From assembly GCA_024663395.1 (NCBI GenBank), contig JANFAH010000149.1, positions 1 through 50,790 on the forward strand: DNA of 50,790 nucleotides. Reading direction: 5' to 3'. The position numbers and the translations under genes are program-made. The stretch's first letter is position 1. Every line of letters starts with the position of its first letter. Of this stretch, positions 10,192 to 21,741 are shown in pieces. The notes under the pieces are model-generated. The model ran no database searches, was not told the origin of the DNA, and worked only from the letters and a program-made list of their open reading frames with translations. The stretch comes from Pisolithus tinctorius. Lineage: Eukaryota; Basidiomycota; Agaricomycetes; Boletales; Pisolithaceae.

Positions 10192-10457
10192 CAGGGTGGG
10201 CCAACACTGCTGGCAGTAGATATGACATCAAGTCACTTTAACTATGTATCTTTGTGCACATGCTATATGATAATCTTACTTTTCTGTCTGTCTCTGAGAC
10301 CTCCCTCCATGTTGCAATAAGCTGTTACATTCTGACCTATGACTACAGTACATTCACTGCTGCAGTTGCCTGTTGCCTGTCTGTTGGTCTTACACCTCTG
10401 CAGCCAAGTGCAGAACTGATGGCATGTGTCTGCCACTGTGAGAAAAATGCTCACAGC

Positions 10458-10567
10458 CACTTCCCTCATAATGATGTCAAAAAGAGCATTCCATCTCCAA
10501 AAGCAAGCTGTACACTTCCCTCATAACAATGTCAAAAAGAGCATTCCATCTCCAAAAACAAGCCATA
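10458..10567. repeat. 55-bp tandem duplication
   Basis: CACTTCCCTCATAA starts at 10458 and again at 10513. Both copies continue through TGTCAAAAAGAGCATTCC and CATCTCCAAAA with only a few substitutions. Confidence 0.75.
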
Positions 10568-10675
10568 CACTGTTGGACTTACCCATTGAGTAAACTTCTT
10601 TCTCAAGTTTCTGCACAGCCCTGAGATCACCAAACTGATACTTGTAATGTGCCTACCTTTCCTGTGACAGTTGTA

Positions 10676-10733
10676 CCCAAGGTGATGGCATGCTCAGAGA
10701 GCCCAAGGTGATGGTGTGCTCAGAGAGCTCAAG
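10676..10733. repeat. about 27-bp tandem duplication
   Basis: CCCAAGGTGATGGCATGCTC followed by AGAGAG is repeated at once with one or two substitutions, and a third partial copy (CTCAAGG) follows. Confidence 0.65.
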
Positions 10734-12274
10734 GGTGTGGGCCATCCTTGCAGCAGTGGTAGGATTTGAGATTGTGAGCTCAGCATGCATGTTGAATGAG
10801 TAGTAGTAGATGGATTGTCAGTCAGGACAAACAGGATGGGAGTGGGGTGTGAACAGCAGGCCCAGGTGTCTCTGTAAGAGTTTCTAGATGAGACAAAGGC
10901 AAATCAGACATAAAACAAACTGTAATCTTGTTTGGCCCATTCTCGAAGGCCTCAAGCTCAGACCACAACATCCTGACATTCTTGAGCAGAATTGATGGTA
11001 GACCTTATGGAAAGCATCCCCCTTGTTGTTCTTTCCCAAGTTGTATTCATTGTCTTATGGCATCATGGCATCAGTCAACACCAACAGTGTTGAACAGGAT
11101 GGGGGGACATTCATACCTTGCCAGCTTTGAAAAATTGTACGCAGTCATGCCAAACCACCTTGTCCAATGTGATTGTCAAGCACTGGCTGCTGTATGAGAC
11201 ATGGCTGATGGGATTTGATACACATGGATGTCAAAAAAAGTGTTTCAATTTTGGGCTGTAAACAAGGTGATCAAGTGCAAACTCCTAAGTTTGACTGATG
11301 GCTTCAAGGATCTGTAGGTTTTGACATTGGATTGAATGCAGGGCCACAATCTTGCCTGACTAACCTTCCAGAGGTCAACTGAAAGTGAAGGACAAGATTT
11401 GTTTGGGTATGTATATAGTTATTGTGTATCAACATTCAATGTTCAACACCTATGCAGGTAATAGCCAGCCTCAAGATTCAAGCATGCCTTCACCACCACT
11501 TCATAATGTAGCCAGCTACAAAGTATGTCCCCACAACCACTCCTGGATATGTGCACTCATACACAGATTCAACAGTTTCATGAAGGCAAGAGAACAAGGT
11601 GGCTTGGACCTTTGTGACCCCTTGAGATACTGCACAAAACTGTATGTGAAATCAGCAGAGATTTTCAAGCTCAACTCAATTAATCCCAACCAAGGCATCA
11701 TGTAGTCTGCAAGGGCAGCATCTCTGGGTCACATATTTACTACAGATCTTGCACCCACTCTCATCACAACAGCATCACCTTGGAATTTGCTGTCATCACT
11801 GCTCAAAAGTGGATTCAGGCAAAGATGGCAGTGTCACTTGAAGAAAACACAAAAGCAGTAAGTGTGCTGTCCCTCCACAATAGTAACTTCACAGTTATGA
11901 ATGTATGGCTGTAGGCAAGACTCCTGGAATAAACTTTCTGCAGTGGGTCAGCACAGCATGTGGGCATTGTCACTTGGTGTGGATGGGACCATGCAGATGA
12001 GTATAGCCTACACTTGAGGTGAAGGTCAGGTGTCTAAGGCAAAGGTCATGTGACTCCTTCATGACATTTTCATTTCATTCCACTTACCAATGAGGAAGGC
12101 AGGATATACACATGGGAATTCACCATCTCTAGGATGGAGGGCACACTGGGCAGTGAGTGAAGGAGTGACAGGTGTCCAGCACCAAAGGCAATATATGATG
12201 TTATCAGCAGGTGATCAGTGAGTGGGTGATTACTGAGCAGGCAACTACTTATCTTTTCTGATACATATACCAAC

Positions 12275-12724
12275 TGTTACATTTCACCCTTGTTTTCTCC
12301 TGTTCACTGTATGTTTACCTTGTGTTTGATCCATTGGACTACTTTTCCTTTTAGAGCTGTCTTCTCTCTGATCTGACAGCTCACTATCTCCACCACTGGC
12401 ATTTCTCTCTCATTACATGCTTAGGACATGTGTCACTATTGTTCAACCAATAGCATAGTTACCTTGTTACATGTGGATGCCTCATGGTCCATTTCCTTGT
12501 AGTATTTAGCCTGTTGGCTCAAGTCCTGGAACCCCAGACTTGAGCTGCTCAATTATATGCAGCATTCTCAGAACTTTGCCCTCAGTGTCCCTTACCAGGA
12601 CCACTCTCACTGGCATTGACAAATCCTTTGTCATTTACAAAGGTTACTGCAGCTGTTGCTCACTAGAAACCCTCAGTCTGCAGCTGAGCTCTCCTTACAC
12701 CTTGACTTCAGTATTAGTGTAACA
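12275..12724 (+). repeat. SOLO-1: solo LTR, 450 bp, CpG-depleted
   Basis: Starts TGTTACAT and ends GTGTAACA, flanked by a perfect 5-bp duplication CCAAC (12270-12274 and 12725-12729). It is homologous over its whole length to SOLO-2 at 44171-44621. No internal element sequence remains, so it arose by LTR-LTR recombination. Orientation follows the alignment with SOLO-2 and is arbitrary. Confidence 0.9.
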
Positions 12725-12939
12725 CCAACTCTCCAGACTAGCTGCTTTTATCCCAACAATTACCCCAACAATTACAACAATAAGAACAATAATTCAAGGT
12801 GATGTAAGCATGGTCATCATGCATGTTTCCTGACCCAACTGACTCATGTTATCTTCATTTTTTTCCCTCCCCTTTTTGTCTGAAGGTGGTGCCCTGCAAC
12901 AAGATATCTTGACCATGAAAAAGGGTCAAGGTTACCCCA

Positions 12940-13413
12940 TGTCATATGCTGAGAAACCTGTGGCTTGGTTTTATGACCTGGATGCTGAACACTGAAATGC
13001 ACTCTGTTCCTTACTATACTTTTCTAGTTAGCTTCTGTACTGCCCTCACTTGTGCCAAGGCAGTGTCTGTCTTTGGCTTTCCAATCCCTGCCTTCTCACC
13101 TAACTTTTAGTTAGCTCCTTGCACAACTGTTTAGTCCCTCACTGGTAACCTCAGCCTTTGGGTTGCTGGTCTTTGGTATATATACTCTATGTAGATTGTA
13201 CTTAGCTCCTCAGTCTGAATATCAATCTAGTTCACCCCAAGCCCCCAGCTTAAGCCCAAGTTGATCCTTGGCTTTTGCTCCTGATCCCCCCTTGGCTCTC
13301 TCTGACCTCAACCCAGCTTGCACAAGGGTCTAGCACATGAGCTAAGACCAAGGGTTGTTGCACTGGTGCTCAGCCTTCAGCCTTCAACCCCCAACCTAGT
13401 CACAAAATTAACA
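12940..13413 (+). repeat. GyA-2 left LTR, 474 bp
   Basis: Begins TGTCATATGC and ends ATTAACA. Homologous to 21742-21775 plus 23186-23625. The R-region core is shared with the GyA-1 and GyA-3 LTRs. Confidence 0.92.
13177..13222 (+). promoter_or_regulatory. GyA-2 TATA box and predicted RNA start
   Basis: TATATATA at 13177-13184; AGTCTGAATAT at 13212-13222, about 35 nt downstream, is the exact reverse complement of the primer site at 13416-13426. Confidence 0.8.
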
Positions 13414-13415
13414 GT

Positions 13416-13426
13416 ATATTCAGACT
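13416..13426 (+). other. GyA-2 self-priming primer-binding site
   Basis: ATATTCAGACT, two bases after the LTR, pairs perfectly over 11 nt with the predicted RNA 5' end at 13212-13222. Confidence 0.82.
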
Positions 13427-13453
13427 ACCACTTGTGCAAGTCACTCACCATCC

Positions 13454-14827
13454 ATGACCAGAACCTGCACCCAAACTCAAGCAGACCATGCTTTAGAATC
13501 CACCTCTGCCTCGAGACCAACTCAACCTGAAACCTCAGATGACCCTTGCTGCCAGTTGGCCCTTAGTTCCCTTGCCAGTCACCACTGGACTTCTGTGATT
13601 GTGCAGCAGTTCCAAGGATTCTTGGCCCATCATTCCAGTACTACACCAGCTTCCAATGATCGAGGTACACCAACACCAGCCAGTTGTTGGCCTCCCACTC
13701 CCTTTGGCAACCCTGGAGGTGATGGTGATGATGACCTGGACAACTCTGACAATCACTCCAGTAATGATGACAATGATAACAACGATGATCCTTTTGGGCC
13801 TAATCTCAAGGAAGGTGAACATGAGGAAACTGAAGGAAACCTGCAAACCATGAAGGTCTTAGATAGTCTTGCCAGGGCCATACAGTCACTCGCCTGGTCT
13901 TCCTGCCAAGACACCGAAGGAAGCTCAGGATCAGCCAAGGTCCAGGAGCCAGACACCTTTGATGGCACTGACCCAAAGAAGCTCCAACAATTCCTCATCC
14001 AGTGTGAGTTGACTTTCCAGAACAAACCCTGAGCCTTCTGTGATGACTGCTGAAAGGTAACCATCACCCAATCCTATCTTAAGGGAATGGCACTCAAATG
14101 GTTTGAGCTGGACCTTCTCATCACCAGCAAACCTGAGGACCCACCCCTGTGGATGGACAGCTGGCATGAGTTTGTCATCAAACTCCAGTCAACCTTTGGA
14201 CCCCATGACCCAGTAGCAGAAGCCGAGAACCAGCTCAACCACCTAACCATGAAAGAAACCCACTGCATCAACAAATACATGGTCAAGTTCAACAGACTAG
14301 CTACCCAGGTCTGGGGTTACAGTGACAGGACTCTCCACCACTTCTTCTATGCTGGTCTTCCCAACCAAATCAAAGACGAGATAAGCTGGGTAGGCAAACC
14401 CCACACCCTTGAAGACCTTTGCCATCTAGCCCAGGACATAGATGCCTGCTACTGGGAACAATGTGAGGAGGTCTAACACCAGAACCAGTCTTCTGGTAAC
14501 CAGAACTCATCAAAAACTGGCAATAGAGACTTGAACACCAACAAAGGGAAAACCTCAGCATCCAACACCTCCCAGCCCCCCACTGCACTGAAGACTGGCA
14601 GTATCAATGCTGGGTCTTCAAAGCCCAAGACAGCCAGCAACAAACTTGGCAAGGATGGAAAGTTGATGGCTGCCAAGCAAAAGTGACATTTCAATCTAAA
14701 GCTCTGCATGTTCTGTGGAGGGGATGGTCACATAGCCAAGGAATGCCCCAAGAAGGTGGCCAAGGCTAGAGCAGCTGTGGCAGCTCCAGAAGCCACACCA
14801 GAGGCCTCCACTGAGGCAAAAAAATAG
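13454..14827 (+). pseudogene. gag: GyA-2 Gag, degraded
   Basis: Acidic N-terminal region (NSSNDDNDNNDDPF-like Asp/Asn runs at about 13750-13790), gag domain (EPDTFDGTDPKKLQQFL; GMALKWFELDLL; GLPNQIKDEISWVGKP) and CCHC knuckle CMFCGGDGHIAKEC. The frame is broken by stops near 14030, 14051, 14474 and 14684, mostly TGA where GyA-1 supports an Arg codon. It ends at TAG 14825-14827 inside the frameshift cassette. The domain order matches GyA-1 Gag; no functional product is expected. Confidence 0.88.
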
Positions 14828-14883
14828 TTGGTGGTCCTCAGAACCTCACACACCCCGAGGACTGTGTTGACTCTGGTGGTGTG
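14818..14883 (+). promoter_or_regulatory. GyA-2 gag-pol frameshift signal with pseudoknot
   Basis: A AAA AAA (14818-14824) then TAG 14825-14827. Stem 1 is GTCCTC 14834-14839 with GAGGAC 14857-14862; stem 2 is CACACC 14849-14854 with GGTGTG 14878-14883. The spacer is 9 nt, as in GyA-1, while the stem sequences differ. Confidence 0.8.
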
Positions 14884-16553
14884 CTCTCCGAGGTTAAGCT
14901 CAATGCATCCACTCTTTGCAACCTGAATAGTCTTATGCCTACCATTTCTCTAGCATCCTATGACAAGCTGGCATTCCCAGTACTTGTCAACTCCAGCTCT
15001 ACACACTGTTTTATAGATACAAAATTTGCAAATAAAATCTCTGTTCCCCTTTACTCCATCCCACTGGTCCAGCTTTGGCTGTTTGACAGCACATCCAACT
15101 GGGTCATCACCCAGGCAGCAGATCTCGTCTTCATTTTTCCCTCCAGTGATGCAACCCCAGTCACCCTCTATGCAACCCCACTGGACTCCAAGTGCAAGGC
15201 AGTCTTAGGATACAACTGGCTCACCCAACACAATCTGTTGATTGACTGGGTCTCAAGCAGTATTAGATTCCAGATGCCTGTACAATGAGTGCCAGACCCC
15301 CTGATGGCACCTCCTGACCCTGAGCCTTTGGCTCCCAGACCAACCACCCTCGGCTCTAATGAGCATCTGACCCCACAATTAGAGAAACCAGTTGCACTGG
15401 GCTTGACTTGCCCACCTATTGCCTTCGTCAATGCTGCAGCCTATGTCCAGGCATGTAAACTCGAAGGGTCTTCTCAGTTCAGCCTCCAGCTCCATCCCTC
15501 GGCTCTCACCTCCCTTCAGTCTTCAAAAGTAGAAGACACACCGAACCTCTCTGGCATTCCACTGGAGTACCATGAGTATGCCAACATGTTCAGTAAATCC
15601 AAAGCCACTACCCTAGCACCCCACTGGGAACACGATCTTAAGATCAAGCTGGAAGGAGACTCATCACCACCCCTCAGCCCTATCTACTCCCTGTCACCAG
15701 TAGAGCTTGAAGCTCTCCAGGCCTTCCTAGATGAGCATCTGGCTACTGGGTTCATCTGACTGACCTCTTCCCCCACAGAGTGCCGGTCCTCTTTGTCAAG
15801 AAGAAGGATGGCTCCCTTCAGCTCTGTGTTGACTTCTGGGGCTTGAACAAAATCACTAAAAAGGACCAATACCCACTCCCCCTCATCACCAACCTCCTGG
15901 ACTCACCATCCTGGGCCAAGGTTTACACCAAAATCGACCTCAGACATGTGTATCACCTAGTCTGGATCACTGATGGTGATGAATGGAAAACCACATTCTG
16001 CACTTGGTATGGGTCCTTTGAATGGCTTGTCATGCCTTTTGGTCTGTCCAATGCTTCATCAACATGGTGTTCACCGACCTCCTAGATGTATGCATTGTGG
16101 TCTACCTGGATGACATACTCATCTACTCCAATGACAAGAACTCACACCAGCAGCATGTTGAAGAGGTCCTGCACTGACTCCAGAAGCATGGCCTGTATGC
16201 CAAACCGGAAAAATGTGAGTTCCACTCTGAGTCAGTAGAGTACCTAGGCTACTGTCTTTTGCCAGCTGGCCTCACCATGTCTGGCAAAAAGATCAAAGCC
16301 ATCTGCAACTGGCCCAAGCCCTGGAAGGTCAAGGACATCCAATCCTTCCTAGGCTTCGCCAACTTCTACTGATGTTTCATCTACAACTACTCAGACATCA
16401 TTGTCCCCCTGACCCACCTCACACAAAAAAACATACCCTGGAACTTCTCTGAGGAGTGCTGATCAGCCTTCAATATGCTTAAAGAAGCTTTCACCACTGC
16501 TCCTATCCTTACCCACTTCATTCCCAGCACTCAACTCACAGTGGAAACCGATG

Positions 16554-18415
16554 TGAGTCAAAGTGTGGAAAGGTGGTGAAAACCAACCAAAACCAACACA
16601 AAAGACAAATGTAAAGCGAGTGGTGGTGTGCCTCCACGGAACCTGGAGGGCAGAAACCTGAATGTGGGGGGGGAAACTTCAATGGCAGGGTGCTCCTAGC
16701 ACAAGTCAACGACGAGTTACGCAGGAGTAGATGAATGGATGATGACTGAGGAGGAGATGCTGAACAGAGCAGGGGTGTTCAGCTGAAAGGACTTGGGAGT
16801 AATGGATTTCGATAGGACGTGCTCCTGGCACAAGTCGATGACGAGTTATGCAGGAGTGGGAGGATGACTAAGCAAGACTTGCTGACTAAGTGTGGATGGA
16901 GCTTCAGATAATGAATGGTGGTAGATAGACTCTTCCGAATGAGCCTCAACTACCAAGTATATGAATGATGACAGATAGACCCCTTCGTGGAGCCTCAACT
17001 GTCGACGACGAGATGGGCACTGGACTGACTGCTGGACTGCTTCTGAATTGCTTCCTGATTGATTCTGGGTAGCTAAGTACATGGGGGTTTATATACTGAG
17101 GGGGGAGCACAGCTTGTGACAAACAAGGCACAAACACTTGGTAAGTAATGAGTAAGGACTGAGTAATCATGATGAGTAAGCGAGAAATGAAAAGTAAGCA
17201 AGCAAAGAAGATTGGTAAGTATTGGCAATGAACAAGTCAAGGATAGTCAAAATATCACAAAATGAGTCAAATAGAATCAGAAACTGAGTAAGCGCACTGA
17301 TATCACATTAGGGGGTGGCGATGCAAGTTAGATCTCGGCGGAGACATCTCTAAATCCAAAGATGGCATGACAGATGGACGGTGTTTCCAGATAGGGAAGT
17401 ATTAATTCCAGAATTGAAGGGCATGAGTCAGGTGTCAAAGGGGGCTAGGGCATTGGGGGTCTGTGGGGAAATGAGAGCATATGCGATCGCGTCTCCCACC
17501 CTTCCATCCTCTCAGCGAAGTTAACAAAAACTTCATGAACAGGGCTCTGATGGAGGAGGAGGAGAAGGGGGAACATCTTCTGCTGGATCTTGCAGTAAGA
17601 AGGCAAGATGCATGTCATACTCGTCATGAATGCGATCAGGGAGGCTGGAGGACAGTAGATTATACTGCAGCTGTCGCAATGTGGGAAGAATGATGGACGA
17701 GACTGGAATAAAGACGGTGCAGGGAGCAGGGAGGAATGATCCATATGCTTCATTAACCAGGGAGACCGAAATGACCACATAAGACCTTTCTAACTGAGTG
17801 ACAGACCTGAGGCGACCAAAGAACGTCCTTCTGGAAGTCATACTGACAAGGAGAACACGCTGACCAAGCTGCATGGGATGAGATGGGGCTGACAATGACG
17901 GGATGAACCAGGGGGCTTCAGGATGGAAGCTGGTGGGAATGCCTGGCAGATATACGTAGCCACTGTCTCTGGCAAATGAGACAAGCGAGATGATCGACGA
18001 AGAGGCAGCCATGATTGATGGACTTAGCGAAATGAGCATCTGATGGATGGAGTGCTGTAGAAACGTGCAGGGTGCGAGGATCCTCTCCAAATTTGGAAGG
18101 AAGAATCGTGGGGCTAAGCACTTTAAGCGAGCATGGGAATGGAGTCGATATCTTTGGAAATGGTGGAGATACAACGAAAACTGGAATGCCGTACATGGGC
18201 GCTAAAAACCTTTAATGCACGCTTAACTCGCTTCCTCTTTTCTCTTTAGCACTGACGACTCGTTCTTGTGCGAAGGATGACTGTTCATGTCCAACAGTCT
18301 TTCTACGCATGAGGCCTTTAGTCTTCATCTGCATGCTTGGGCATTGTGCGCAACTCGTCAACGAGTTAGGCAGAGTCAGCTGTAACCATGTCCACAACAC
18401 CTTTGGTGTGTGACA
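16554..18415 (-). mobile_element. LTX-1: 1.86-kb LTR-like element in GyA-2 RNase H
   Basis: On the minus strand it begins TGTCACACACC and ends TTTGACTCA, flanked by a perfect 6-bp duplication CCGATG (16548-16553 and 18416-18421). Removing it restores the RNase H reading VETD-ASDY. TG and CA ends plus a TATA-like TATATAAA near its 3' third suggest a long solo LTR, but no primer site or internal region is attached. Extended inverted-repeat ends are not seen. Related copies are LTX-2 and LTX-3. It keeps more CpG than the surrounding GyA-2, so it is younger. Confidence 0.85.
17533..18012 (-). CDS. LTX-1 ORF, 159 codons, unknown function
   Basis: MAASSSII start; the frame is open for 159 codons. 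Homologous, with identical length and no indel, to the ORFs at 24338-24817 and 49258-49737. Features: a hydrophobic N-terminus, VSFARDSGYVYLPG, a Pro/Ser-rich middle (SLSAPSHPMQLGQRVLLVS), TSRRTFFGRLRSV, and an acidic then Pro-rich C-terminus (HDEYDMHLAFLLQDPAED, PPSPPPPSEP). I do not recognise the family and no catalytic motif is visible. It lies upstream of the TATA-like box, in what would be U3. A second open frame overlaps it, so the choice of frame rests on conservation. Confidence 0.5.
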   Translation of the reverse strand: MAASSSIISLVSFARDSGYVYLPGIPTSFHPEAPWFIPSLSAPSHPMQLGQRVLLVSMTSRRTFFGRLRSVTQLERSYVVISVSLVNEAYGSFLPAPCTVFIPVSSIILPTLRQLQYNLLSSSLPDRIHDEYDMHLAFLLQDPAEDVPPSPPPPSEPCS

Positions 18416-20528
18416 CCGATGCTTCGGACTATGCCATCGCCAGCATACCGTCCATTACCGGTGAAGACAACCAACTTTGCCCAGTCACCTTTTACTCCCA
18501 GACACTGTCTGTGCTGGAACTCAACTATGACACCCATGATAAGGAGTTACTTGCTATCTTTGAGGCCTTCCAGGCCTGGAGACACTACTTGGAGGGTGCC
18601 CCTCTACCCATTGATGTGGTCACCAACCACAAGAACCTAGAATACTTCTCAACCTCTAAGGTACTCACATGCTGGCAAGCTTGGTGGTCCAAGTACCTGT
18701 CACAGTTCAACCTTGTCATCCATTTCTGCCTGGGTAAGCTCAGTGCTAAGCCTGACACTCTCACTAGATGATGGGATGTCTACCCCAAGGAGGAGGATAG
18801 GGGCTATGCTCAGGCAAACCCCCATAACCTCCAACCAGTGTTCACACAAGAACAGCTGGTCTCAGCTCTCCATGCCACATGCTTGGAGTACCCTGTACTA
18901 CATGCCAGCCTTCTAATGGACATAGAACAACTCCATAATGAAATACTTGCCACACTACCCTTGGACCCACTGTCCCAACACCAACTCACAGACACCTCTG
19001 ACCCTCGGTGGTCGGTTGACAGCACTGGTCTGCTGTGCCTCGATAACCAGATCTATGTACCAGATGCCAATGACCTTCAGCTCAAGGTCCTTTGGTACAA
19101 ACATGATCACCCACTGTCAGGACACTTTGGCCAGAATCAGATGTTGGAACTGATCTGGTGAGAGTACACCTGGCCTGGCATTCACACCTTTGTCAAGGAG
19201 TATGTGAGGTCCTGTACTACATGCATGAGAGCCAAAACACCCAGACACCAACCATATGGCACCCTGAAACAACTGCCAATACTGGAAAAGCCATGGAATT
19301 CCATTTCTATGGATTTCATTGAGCACCTACTGGCATCCAGTGGTCACACCACTATCGTGGTGGTTGTGGACCAACTGTCCAAGCAGGCTATATTCATACC
19401 CACCCACAACACTATTACCTCCCCTGAGCTTGCTAAGCTCTTTCTACTCCATGTCTTCTCAAAACACAGTGTCCTGGCACATGTAACCTCTGACCAAGGC
19501 TCTGAATTTGTCTTGCACTTCTTCCAGTCCTTGGGTAAAGCACTGGATATGCACCTACACTTCACTTCTGGATACCACCCAGAAGGAGATGGCCAGACCA
19601 AACAAGCAAACCAGACCTTGGAACAGTACCTCTGGGTATATTGCAACTACCAACAGGACAACTGGGCTGAGTTACTTCCATTGGCTGAGTTTGCCTACAA
19701 CAATGCCCTGAGTGCCACCACCAGTGTTTCCCCTTTCTTTGCCAACAAGGGCTACCACCCTAACCTCTCAGTCTTCCCTGAAAGGGACTTGTCCTCAGCA
19801 CGGGCTATGGACTATGCCATGCACCTAGACAAACTACACCAGTTCCTACAAGAAGAGATGGCACTAGCCCAGGCTAGATACCAAGGTCCAGCAGATGCAA
19901 AAAGGCTACCGGTGCCCAAGATCAACCTTGGTGAACAGGTCTATGTCAAAGCCAAGTACTTCCAGACCACAAGGCCATCACAGAAACTTGCTGACAAGAA
20001 CCTAGGCCCCTACTCAGTAATAGCCCAGCCCAGCACCCACTCATTCACCCTTCATCTCCCAGACTCCATGTGTGCGGTACACCCAGTGTTCCATGTGTCA
20101 CAACTAGAACCAGCACACCCCAATGTCATCCCAAACTGAACACAGCCACCACCACCACTGGTCGAGGTGGATGGCAAACCAGAGTACAAGATCGCCAAGA
20201 TCCTTGACTCAAAGGTAGACCAGCAACAAAAGTGCAGGCTACAGTACTTGGTACACTGGGCTGGCTATGAGGGCACTGATGAGGAAACATCCTGGCTACT
20301 GGCCACCAAGCTGGGCAATGCTGAGGATCTACTCACTGCTTTCCATGCCAGTTACCCTGACAAACCCAGACCAACCTCTAGCTAAAACAACCACCTACAC
20401 TTTCTTTTCTCTTCTCCTTCCTTGTAGTTGCCTTCTCTTACTATACCAGGATAGTTGACACATTAAAAAGAAATATATATATACATGGTATTCACATTTA
20501 CATTGGCATTCGGCTCAGGCCAGCATAC

Positions 20529-21601
20529 TCACTCAGAATCCCCCTTGAACACCTCCCCTTCGCTTGTCTGAAGCTCTTTTTCCTCCCCACTCTCTGACCC
20601 AGACCACTGACCCTTCATGTGCACATCCTTGGGCCAGCACATGATTCTCTCATCCAACTCCAACCCTGCTCCCTCACAATCTGACTGGAGGCTCTCAAGC
20701 TCCAGGTCTGCCACATCTGAGTGCAGCTCTTCGCTAGACTCAGATGCCAGGGGGGTCAGACAAAGAACAAGCTCAAACTCACCCAGCAAATCTCCCAGCT
20801 GACTGTTGAATCAGCACTGGGTCTCCCTCCTGGCTTGCATTTCTGCAGTCTGATGGTCCATGGCAGCTGTGATCAGCTCGAAACCCTTGGTCACTGCTGC
20901 AACCAAAGGGTCAGAGGAGACAGTAGTGGGTGCCACCACTCCTGAGGGGCCAGCTTCTGACTCACTGGGCACCCCAGACCCAGTTCGAATGACTTTCCTC
21001 TTCTCTCTGGCCCTCAGCAATGTAGCACCTCCAGCACTCACTTCTTCCCAGACTTTGCCCCAACCTCCTCAACCTCAGGCTCTACCCCCTCAGGCAGCTC
21101 GCACCTGACCTTCATCTTGGTGCACTGGTTGCACATCCTCTTCTTGCACTTACTCTGTTGCAAGTGACTGAAGGTGCACAGCACCCACCCCTTTTCACAC
21201 TGTTTGCACGACCTGGCACCCACAACACCAGTACCCTTGTCCTGCACCTTACCCTTCAGCTCCCCTGCTTTCTGCTGCACCTGGGCCTCCTGTTCCCAGT
21301 GTTCAGCCTCCAACTGCTCCTGCTCTTTCCTCTTGTCCTCTAACTGCTCCCTTTCACACTGTTCAGCTTCCACCTGCTCCCTCTTGCACTGCTCTGCCTC
21401 TAGTCACTCCCTTTCGAGCCTCTCTGCCTCCAGCCAGGCAGCCTCTTCCCTTGCAGCCTTGCACCACTTGTGCTTGGCCATCTTAGCCTGAATGTTGGCC
21501 TCTTCATTGTTGCTGGTAATTTGGAGCTCAGGTGTGGTGGCCTTTTGGAGACTGGATGGGTCATTGGATTCATGTGGAGAGACTTGACAAGTAGAGGACA
21601 T
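20529..21601 (-). pseudogene. antisense gene of GyA-2, degraded
   Basis: Same position and orientation as the antisense gene of GyA-1. It begins MSSTCQ at 21601, followed by an Ala/Glu/Arg coiled-coil stretch (KAAREEAAWLEAERLERE), a TGA near 21405 that fits a decayed CGA, further EQ-rich coil, and a cysteine cluster C-x2-C-x6-C-x14-C-x2-C-x6-C (CKQC ... CNQC ... C) that fits the Zn(II)2Cys6 spacing. A frame change near 21040 leads to a basic patch (REKRKVIR) and a helical segment. The acidic tail (ESLQSD; SGSESGEEKEL) ends at 20529. Conservation of the architecture in so diverged a copy shows that the gene belongs to the family. Confidence 0.68.
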
Positions 21602-21741
21602 GATGGAGGGTTGGGGGAATGCAGTCTTTGCTAAGACACACCTTTTTAACCCCAGGGGACACATGTTCTACCAATGTGGTGACTGCTGACCTCATGCACC
21701 TTAGGGCAGGTCTTGAGGGCTTGACCCTAAAGGGGGGGTAC

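Larger units (their letters stand above)
10192..12274. other. 2-kb stretch without recognisable genes
   Basis: AT-rich, CpG-poor sequence. Open stretches are short and none carries a motif I recognise. Two small tandem duplications are listed separately. It is probably decayed repeat or intergenic sequence. Confidence 0.5.
14825..20385 (+). pseudogene. pol: GyA-2 Pol, degraded and interrupted by LTX-1
   Basis: In the -1 frame after gag: protease region (here NSSSTHCF, where GyA-1 has DSGSSHCF, so the catalytic Asp is lost), reverse transcriptase with YLDD near 16109, RNase H split at VETD (16553) and resumed at ASDYAI (18422), integrase with HDHPLSGHF, SMDF, TSDQGSEF and YHPEGDGQ, and a chromodomain (YKIAKIL; YLVHWAGY; ETSWLLATKL) ending at 20385. 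Stops include TGA at 15286, 15757 and the codon before TQPPPP at about 20137, the same place as the second TGA in GyA-1. A short deletion after PFGLSNA shifts the frame ahead of YLDD. The three integrase acidic residues are kept although the gene is dead. Confidence 0.9.

Noticed and set aside
10263..10469. CRISPR-like or satellite interpretation of short repeats near 10.4-10.7 kb
   Set aside because: Only two or three direct copies with no regular spacers; simple tandem duplications in a eukaryotic context.
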